The translations under genes and the position numbers were made by a program. From Trebonia sp963777905 (lineage in GTDB: Bacteria; Actinomycetota; Actinomycetes; Streptosporangiales; Streptosporangiaceae): 64,000 bases of DNA. The notes beneath the pieces were generated by a model, which was not told the DNA's origin, searched no databases, and was given only the letters and a program-made list of their open reading frames with translations. Numbering within the stretch: position 1 is the stretch's first letter; each line of letters begins with the position of its first letter. Positions 59,412 to 64,000 of this stretch are shown piece by piece. Location: positions 91,134 to 155,133 of the forward strand of contig CAVZSM010000015.1 of the NCBI GenBank assembly GCA_963777905.1, given 5' to 3'.

Positions 59412-61517
59412 ATGCCGGACATCCGCCTGGTCCGCAGGCCGCTTAACTGGGATCTCACGCCCGTGCAGGTGCTGCGCCTGGTCCGGGCGGACCCGCATCC
59501 TGTGGCGCTGTTCGGCGCGTGGGCCGGCGGCTGCAACATCGTCGGGTCCCGGCCCCGGCTGGTACGCAGCAGCGCGAGCGGGCCGCTGGACGACGTCCTC
59601 GACGGGGTGCTCCCGGCGCCGCCGGCTCCCGGTGCGGGCACGGACCCGGCGTTCGGCGGCGGGTGGATCGGCTACCTGGGGTACAGCGCCGCGGGCGAGG
59701 CGCTGCCGCCGGCCGGCGCGCGGCGGCTGCCCGCGTGGTGGTTCGGCTGGTACGACCATGTGCTGCGCAGGGACCGGGCGACGGGGGAGTGGTTCTTCGA
59801 GGCGCTGTGCACTGATGCCGAGGCCACGGAGCAGCGGTTCGAGGATCTGTCGCGGCGGGCCGCGGAACCGTCCCCTGACCCCGGCGACTTCCAGTGCGGC
59901 GACTTCCGGCTGGTCCCGTCCCCGGCGGAGCACCGGGCGGCGGTCCGCGCGGCGGTCGAGTACATCGGGCAGGGGGACATCTTCCAGGCCAACATCTGCC
60001 TGCGCGCGGAGGCCAGCTTCCGCGGCGACCCGCTCGACGCGTTCTGCCAGTCGGCGGCCGCCCTGGCGCCCCCGTACGCCGCGTTCCTCACCGTGCCGGG
60101 TGGCGCGGTGGCGAGCCTTTCTCCCGAGCTGTTCCTGCGCCGCGCCGGCAGCGGCGTCGAGTCCACGCCCATCAAGGGCACGGCGCCCCGCGACCAGGCC
60201 GACCGCGACCGGGCCGAAGCGCAGCGGGCCGCCCTGGAGCGCTCGGCGAAGAATCGCGCGGAGAACGTGATGATCGTCGACCTGGTGCGCAACGACCTCA
60301 GCCGGGTCTGCGTCCCCGGCAGCGTCACCGTGCCCAGCCTGCTCGGCGCCGAGCCGCACCCAGGGGTCTGGCACCTCGTCTCCACGGTCCGCGGCACGCT
60401 CCGCTCCGGCGCCACCGACGGCGACCTGATCCGGGCGGCCTTCCCGCCCGGCTCGGTCACCGGCGCCCCGAAGGTGCGCGCCCTCGAGGTCGTCGACGAG
60501 CTGGAGGCGACGCCGCGCGAGGTCTACACCGGCGCGATCGGCTACCGCTCCCCGGTCGCGGGCCTCGAGCTCAACGTCGCGATCCGCACCTTCGAGTTCG
60601 CGGCCGGCCGGGTCTGGCTCGGCGCCGGCGGCGGCATCGTCGCCGACTCCGACGACGCGGCCGAATACGCCGAGTGCCTCACCAAGGCCATCCCGCTGCT
60701 CACCGCGCTCGGTGCCCGGCTGGACACCGAAGCCGCGGGGACCGCCCCGGCCGCCGACCTCGCGCCGCGCCCCACGGCCGGCGTGTTCACCTCGCTCGTG
60801 GTTACCGACGGCCGGACCCGCGGGCTCGCCGCCCACCTGGACCGGCTGGCCGCCAGCGTCGCGCGGCTGTATGCGAAGGACCTGCCCGCGTCGCTGCCCG
60901 CCGACCTGGCCCGCTGCCTGGCCGGGCGGCCGACGGGCCGGCTGCGGATCACCGTCCGCCCGGTCGGCGGCCCGCTGCAGGCCACCGTCGAGGTCGTCCC
61001 GCTGACCCCGCCGCCGGACGCGGTCACGCTGCGCCCGGTGACCGTCTCAGGCGGCATCGGCGCGCACAAGTACCGGGACCGCCGCCTGCTCGCCGCGCTC
61101 ACCCGCCAGGCGTGCCTGGCCCCCGGCGAGCAGCTCCTGCTCACCGACGACACCGGGGAGCTGCTCGAAACCGACCGGGCGAACCTCTTCGCGGTCGCCG
61201 ACGGCGTGCTGCTCACCCCGCCAGCGGACGGCCGCCTGCTGCCAGGGACCACGCGGGCCGCGATCATCCAGGCGGCGCACGACAGCGGAATCAAGGTCGG
61301 CTTCAAGCCGCTGACCCTCGATCAGCTCCAGGCGGCCAGCGAGGTCTTCGTGACCAACGCCGTCGCCGGCATCCTCCCCGTCACCGCCGTCCTCCCCGTC
61401 ACTGCCGAACGGCTGCCGCTGACCAGCTGCCCGCACTGGCGTGCTCCGGCAGCATGCGGGCGGCACCAGACTCGGCCGTCGACTGCCGGGCCATGTCCTG
61501 GGCCCCCGGCCCGGTGA
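59412..61517 (+). CDS. pabBC: Fused aminodeoxychorismate synthase component I / 4-amino-4-deoxychorismate lyase (PabB-PabC)
   Basis: About 701 residues. PabB part (~1-455): chorismate-binding fold with QGDIFQANICLRAEASF, ASLSPELFLRR, TPIKGTAPRDQADRDRAE, KNRAENVMIVDLVRNDLSRVC, FPPGSVTGAPKVRALEVVDELE and GAGGGIVADSD. PabC part (~475 to end): class IV PLP aminotransferase fold with VFTSLVVTDG, GIGAHKYRDRRLLAALTRQA (PLP Lys) and LLTDDTGELLETDRANLF. Makes p-aminobenzoate for folate together with PabA (61739). The last ~30 residues look out of frame; see findings. ATG 59412 chosen over GTG 59373. Confidence 0.88.
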   Translation: MPDIRLVRRPLNWDLTPVQVLRLVRADPHPVALFGAWAGGCNIVGSRPRLVRSSASGPLDDVLDGVLPAPPAPGAGTDPAFGGGWIGYLGYSAAGEALPPAGARRLPAWWFGWYDHVLRRDRATGEWFFEALCTDAEATEQRFEDLSRRAAEPSPDPGDFQCGDFRLVPSPAEHRAAVRAAVEYIGQGDIFQANICLRAEASFRGDPLDAFCQSAAALAPPYAAFLTVPGGAVASLSPELFLRRAGSGVESTPIKGTAPRDQADRDRAEAQRAALERSAKNRAENVMIVDLVRNDLSRVCVPGSVTVPSLLGAEPHPGVWHLVSTVRGTLRSGATDGDLIRAAFPPGSVTGAPKVRALEVVDELEATPREVYTGAIGYRSPVAGLELNVAIRTFEFAAGRVWLGAGGGIVADSDDAAEYAECLTKAIPLLTALGARLDTEAAGTAPAADLAPRPTAGVFTSLVVTDGRTRGLAAHLDRLAASVARLYAKDLPASLPADLARCLAGRPTGRLRITVRPVGGPLQATVEVVPLTPPPDAVTLRPVTVSGGIGAHKYRDRRLLAALTRQACLAPGEQLLLTDDTGELLETDRANLFAVADGVLLTPPADGRLLPGTTRAAIIQAAHDSGIKVGFKPLTLDQLQAASEVFVTNAVAGILPVTAVLPVTAERLPLTSCPHWRAPAACGRHQTRPSTAGPCPGPPAR
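61371..61406. repeat. 18-bp in-frame tandem duplication in the pabC part
   Basis: ATCCTCCCCGTCACCGCC (61371-61388) is followed by GTCCTCCCCGTCACTGCC (61389-61406), differing at two positions. Gives ILPVTAVLPVTA after TNAVAG, where family members have one such unit. Confidence 0.75.
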
Positions 61518-61629
61518 CCCGCCGTCTGGCCGCCACCCTCGCCGCCCGCCCCCTCGACCCGCCGCTCGCCCCGCCGGCACAAGGCCCCGCCGGCCACGCC
61601 CGCGTCGCCGCTGTCACCGCCGCGAATCA

Positions 61630-61684
61630 GCGGTGTGGCCCACAACCGCGAATCTATTGGCGCTGTGGGCCACACCGCCAATAG
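61630..61684. terminator. Overlapping alternative hairpins between pabBC and pabA
   Basis: Hairpin A: GCGGTGTGGCCCACA (61630-61644) pairs perfectly with 61664-61678 (15 bp, 19-nt loop). Hairpin B: CTATTGGCG (61654-61662) pairs perfectly with CGCCAATAG (61676-61684). B's left arm is in A's loop and the right arms share 61676-61678, so both cannot form in full. A terminator or attenuator for pabA is possible. Confidence 0.5.
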
Positions 61685-61700
61685 CGCCTTCCCCTCGCTA

Positions 61701-61720
61701 GTGATAACAGCAAGAAGCGG
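61701..61720. repeat. 20-bp direct repeat, copy 1 (upstream of pabA)
   Basis: GTGATAACAGCAAGAAGCGG, identical to 62156-62175 inside pabA. Copy 1 is followed by a GCGGGCC-GCA-GGCCCGC hairpin (61717-61733) just before the pabA start. Confidence 0.85.
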
Positions 61721-61738
61721 GCCGCAGGCCCGCTCGTC

Positions 61739-62302
61739 GTGCTCATCGATAACTACGACTCGTTCACCTGGAACCTCGCCCACCTGCTGGACAGCGCGGG
61801 CTGCCTGGTCGAGGTCGTCCGCAACGACGAGGTGACCGCGGCCCAGGTCGCCGGGGCGGCCCCGGCGGGCGTGGTGATCTCACCGGGCCCGTGCGCCCCC
61901 GCCGAGGCCGGAATCAGCATCAACGTGGTCCGAAGCTGCGCCGGGGTGGTTCCGCTGCTGGGCATCTGCCTGGGCCATCAGGCGATAGCGGCGGCGTTCG
62001 GCGCGGACATCGTCAAGGCGCCCCGCCCGGTGCACGGCCAGGCCTGCGCGGTCACCCACGACGGCGGGGGCGTGCTGGCGGGCCTGCCCAGTCCCTTCCA
62101 GGCCACCCGCTACCACTCGCTCATCGTCGATGAGCACACGCTGCCCGCCGACCTCGTGATAACAGCAAGAAGCGGCGGTCTGCCGATGGGGCTGCGGCAC
62201 GTCAGCGCCCCGGTCGAGGGCGTCCAGTTTCACCCGGAGTCGATCCTGACCACGCACGGAGCGGCGCTTATCAGGAATTTCGTGCTAGCCGTACTGGGCT
62301 AG
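61739..62302 (+). CDS. pabA: Aminodeoxychorismate synthase component II (glutamine amidotransferase)
   Basis: 187 residues from GTG 61739. LIDNYDSFTWNLAHLL is the classic PabA/TrpG N-terminus. The triad is visible: nucleophile Cys in GICLGHQAIA and His-Glu in GVQFHPESILT; GPCAPAEAG precedes. Supplies ammonia from glutamine to PabB. It could also serve TrpE (TrpG), but the upstream pabBC makes PabA the better name. Codons near residue 140 (LVITARSG) carry the second copy of a 20-bp repeat. Confidence 0.92.
   Translation: MLIDNYDSFTWNLAHLLDSAGCLVEVVRNDEVTAAQVAGAAPAGVVISPGPCAPAEAGISINVVRSCAGVVPLLGICLGHQAIAAAFGADIVKAPRPVHGQACAVTHDGGGVLAGLPSPFQATRYHSLIVDEHTLPADLVITARSGGLPMGLRHVSAPVEGVQFHPESILTTHGAALIRNFVLAVLG
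62156..62175. repeat. 20-bp direct repeat, copy 2 (inside pabA)
   Basis: Exact copy of 61701-61720, 455 bp downstream, here coding LVITARSG in frame. Confidence 0.85.
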
Positions 62303-62366
62303 CCGTACCGGAACGCGGGTGACCTCACGATCGACCCGGCGCGGGCCGCGCGAGCAGCATCGAAGC

Positions 62367-63809
62367 ATGACAACCACCGCTCGCGGCCGGATGGCCGCCA
62401 TGATGGTCGCGCCGGCGATCCTCGCCGCCACGGCCCTGCTCACAACGGGATGCGGCGGATCGGGCGGTGGCGACACCGCGCAGAGCCGCCTGCTGTCGGC
62501 CACCGACCTGCCCGCCGGATGGTCGGCCACGCCAGTCAGCCAGAAAGCGGTCCAGACTAGCGCGCCGTGCCTGTCCGGCCTGGGCGCGAATCATCAGGGA
62601 TACACGTACGCGAGCGCCGCGTTCGTGCAGGGCACGTCGATTCCGTCGCTCGGTGAGGTGCTGGCCGCCGGCCCGCAGGCGCAGCGGCAATGGCAGCGCC
62701 TGGGCAGCGCGCTGGCGCGCTGCCGGACGGCGACGATCACCGTTGGCGGCGTGAAGTCGCCCGTGACGATCCGGCCGGTCTCCTTCCCCGCGGTCGGCAG
62801 CGGATCCTCGGCCTACGCCTGGACCTTCACGGTCTCGGGGATCCCGGTCGACGATGACCTCATCCTCTTCCGCGCCGGGGCTTACGAGGGTTACCTCACC
62901 TACGCCGACGTGGGGTCCCCGTCGCCCGCTACGGTGCAGGCGTTCGCTAACGCGGCAGTGGCCAAGGCCGAGCATGGCTCGACGAGCCCCGTGCCCGGCA
63001 CGGTGTCGATCACGTCGGCCCCCGTGCGGACCGCGCAGACGAAGCTCGGCACCGTCGGCTACCGCGCCGTCGGCAGCGGGCCGCCGCTGGTCTTGGTCAT
63101 GGGCTACGGCGGAAGCATGGAGACATGGGACCCGCGTCTGGTGAACGCCCTGGCAGAGCGGTATCGCGTGGTGATCTTCGACAACGCCGGCCTCGGCGGA
63201 ACGGCGGCGCTCCCGGCGCCGCTCAGCATCGACGCCATGGCCAACCAGACCAGCGCGCTGATCACCGCGCTGGGCCTCGGCCGGCCGGACGTCCTTGGCT
63301 GGTCGATGGGCACCATGATCGCTCAGGCCCTCGCGGTGCTGCACCCGGACCAGGTGAACCGCCTGGTGCTAGGCGCCAGCTACCCGGGCAACGGGACGGC
63401 GGTACGCCCGCCCCAGCAGGCGATCAACGCCCTGAACACGGGCGGGCAGCAGGCGCTGGCCGTTCTGTTCCCCGCTGGCCAGGCCGCCGCGCGGAACGCC
63501 TACCTCGCGGCGACCTCGAGCTACCCGGCCGCGCCCGCGGTCCCGGCGGACGTCGTGGCGGCGCAGGGGCACGCCATCGACGCCTGGTGGGCCGGACAGG
63601 ACCCGGCCGGGGAGCGGGCCGCCATGATCACCGCTCCCACGCTCATCGCCGACGGCGCCGCGGACCAGCTCGATCCGGCCGTCAATAGCCGCACCCTCGC
63701 CGGCCTGATCCCGGGCGCCAATCTCACTGTCTTCCCCGATGCCGGCCACGCCTTCCTGTTCCAGGACCAGGCGACGTTCGTCCCGCAGATCGAGTCGTTC
63801 CTCGGCTGA
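62367..63809 (+). CDS. Lipoprotein alpha/beta hydrolase with N-terminal extracellular domain
   Basis: About 480 residues from ATG 62367; GTG 62319 is also open. Signal peptide with lipobox LTTGC (Cys29). Residues ~40-205 form a domain of the type found in actinobacterial lipoproteins of unknown function (SRLLSATDLPAGWSATPVS, TATITVGGVKSPV). Residues ~215-480 are an alpha/beta hydrolase: GPPLVLVMGYGGSMETWDP (oxyanion region), nucleophile Ser in LGWSMGTMIA, Asp in IADGAADQLDP and His in PDAGHAFLF. Exported esterase-like enzyme; substrate unknown. Confidence 0.85.
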   Translation: MTTTARGRMAAMMVAPAILAATALLTTGCGGSGGGDTAQSRLLSATDLPAGWSATPVSQKAVQTSAPCLSGLGANHQGYTYASAAFVQGTSIPSLGEVLAAGPQAQRQWQRLGSALARCRTATITVGGVKSPVTIRPVSFPAVGSGSSAYAWTFTVSGIPVDDDLILFRAGAYEGYLTYADVGSPSPATVQAFANAAVAKAEHGSTSPVPGTVSITSAPVRTAQTKLGTVGYRAVGSGPPLVLVMGYGGSMETWDPRLVNALAERYRVVIFDNAGLGGTAALPAPLSIDAMANQTSALITALGLGRPDVLGWSMGTMIAQALAVLHPDQVNRLVLGASYPGNGTAVRPPQQAINALNTGGQQALAVLFPAGQAAARNAYLAATSSYPAAPAVPADVVAAQGHAIDAWWAGQDPAGERAAMITAPTLIADGAADQLDPAVNSRTLAGLIPGANLTVFPDAGHAFLFQDQATFVPQIESFLG

Positions 63810-63881
63810 ATCTGGTCAGCCGGGCGGCCGGCGATCACAATCGAGGCGGAAGACAGCAACAGGAAGGCGGCGGCGATAGCG

Positions 63882-64000
63882 ATGAGCGTTCCGGAACAGC
63901 AGGTGACCGTGGGCTTCGTGGGCCTGGGCAACATGGGCTGGCCAATGGCGAGGAACCTGCACGCGGCCGGCTTCCGGCTGGTCGTCCGCGACATCGAGGC
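63882..64000 (+). CDS. NAD(P)-dependent 3-hydroxyisobutyrate dehydrogenase-family protein, 5' fragment
   Basis: The visible 39 codons read VTVGFVGLGNMGWPMARNL and AAGFRLVVRDIE, the Rossmann motif GLGNMG of beta-hydroxyacid dehydrogenases. AGGAAGG lies upstream of ATG 63882. The catalytic Lys and the rest of the gene lie beyond the window, so the substrate cannot be told. Confidence 0.8.
   Translation, partial: MSVPEQQVTVGFVGLGNMGWPMARNLHAAGFRLVVRDIE

Noticed and set aside
1..64000. CRISPR arrays, tRNA or rRNA genes, att sites
   Set aside because: No regularly spaced repeats beyond the short tandem arrays listed, and no cloverleaf or rRNA-like sequence was noticed on reading. A tRNAscan/Infernal run was not possible.

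Overview
The window is GC-rich DNA (roughly 70% G+C by eye, strong G/C third positions) from an actinomycete. Pointers are the mycothiol-dependent maleylpyruvate isomerase family, DUF222-HNH and Acg-type proteins, GTG/TTG starts and tightly overlapping operons. I cannot name a genus; Streptosporangiales-like is a guess. I saw no tRNA, rRNA, CRISPR array, prophage or intact transposon.

Layout. 0-3.2 kb: methyltransferase end, a GlxA-type AraC regulator flanked by two operator-like inverted repeats of identical geometry, a beta-carbonic anhydrase, an SDR and a universal stress protein. 3.2-10.8 kb (minus): pyrD behind a catabolic run (FAD oxidoreductase, IlvD/Edd dehydratase, Zn alcohol dehydrogenase, two SDRs), plus a small membrane protein. 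10.9-20.6 kb: a second catabolic block. A minus operon encodes a split transketolase, a UGSC-family selenoprotein with an in-frame UGA, and a conserved partner. A divergent plus operon encodes a sugar ABC importer and an SDR. 20.6-28.1 kb: YihY-like protein, cation/proton antiporter, zinc-ribbon protein, then a gentisate operon (hydroxylase, gentisate dioxygenase, maleylpyruvate isomerase) with a divergent IclR regulator. 28.1-37.5 kb: a four-domain ABC exporter, a VapBC-like pair with an amber codon in the antitoxin, and sbcDC.

37.8-44.5 kb: stress protein, GNAT, 2-hydroxyacid dehydrogenase, then a coupled redox-signalling cassette: REC/glutaredoxin-like/thioredoxin-reductase-like fusion, cNMP-binding histidine kinase, UBP zinc finger, sulfite-oxidase-like molybdoenzyme and ferredoxin-reductase-like flavoprotein. 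44.6-50.6 kb: broken Acg gene, HAD phosphatase, AlkB, cold-shock protein, DEAD-box helicase and small proteins. 50.6-53.9 kb: a decay zone with three consecutive broken genes (DUF222-HNH, GNAT, MerR). 54-64 kb: DoxX, arylamine N-acetyltransferase, MFS exporter, DUF3048 protein, MarR, fused pabB-pabC followed by pabA, a lipoprotein alpha/beta hydrolase and the start of a 3-hydroxyisobutyrate-dehydrogenase-like gene.

The main candidates for something new are the UGA-containing UGSC operon, the REC/TrxR-like signalling cassette, the paired operators around the GlxA-type gene, and two families of dispersed palindromes, one of which also lies inside coding regions. Several genes carry apparent frameshifts. 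Whether these are real decay or assembly indels cannot be decided from the sequence alone.
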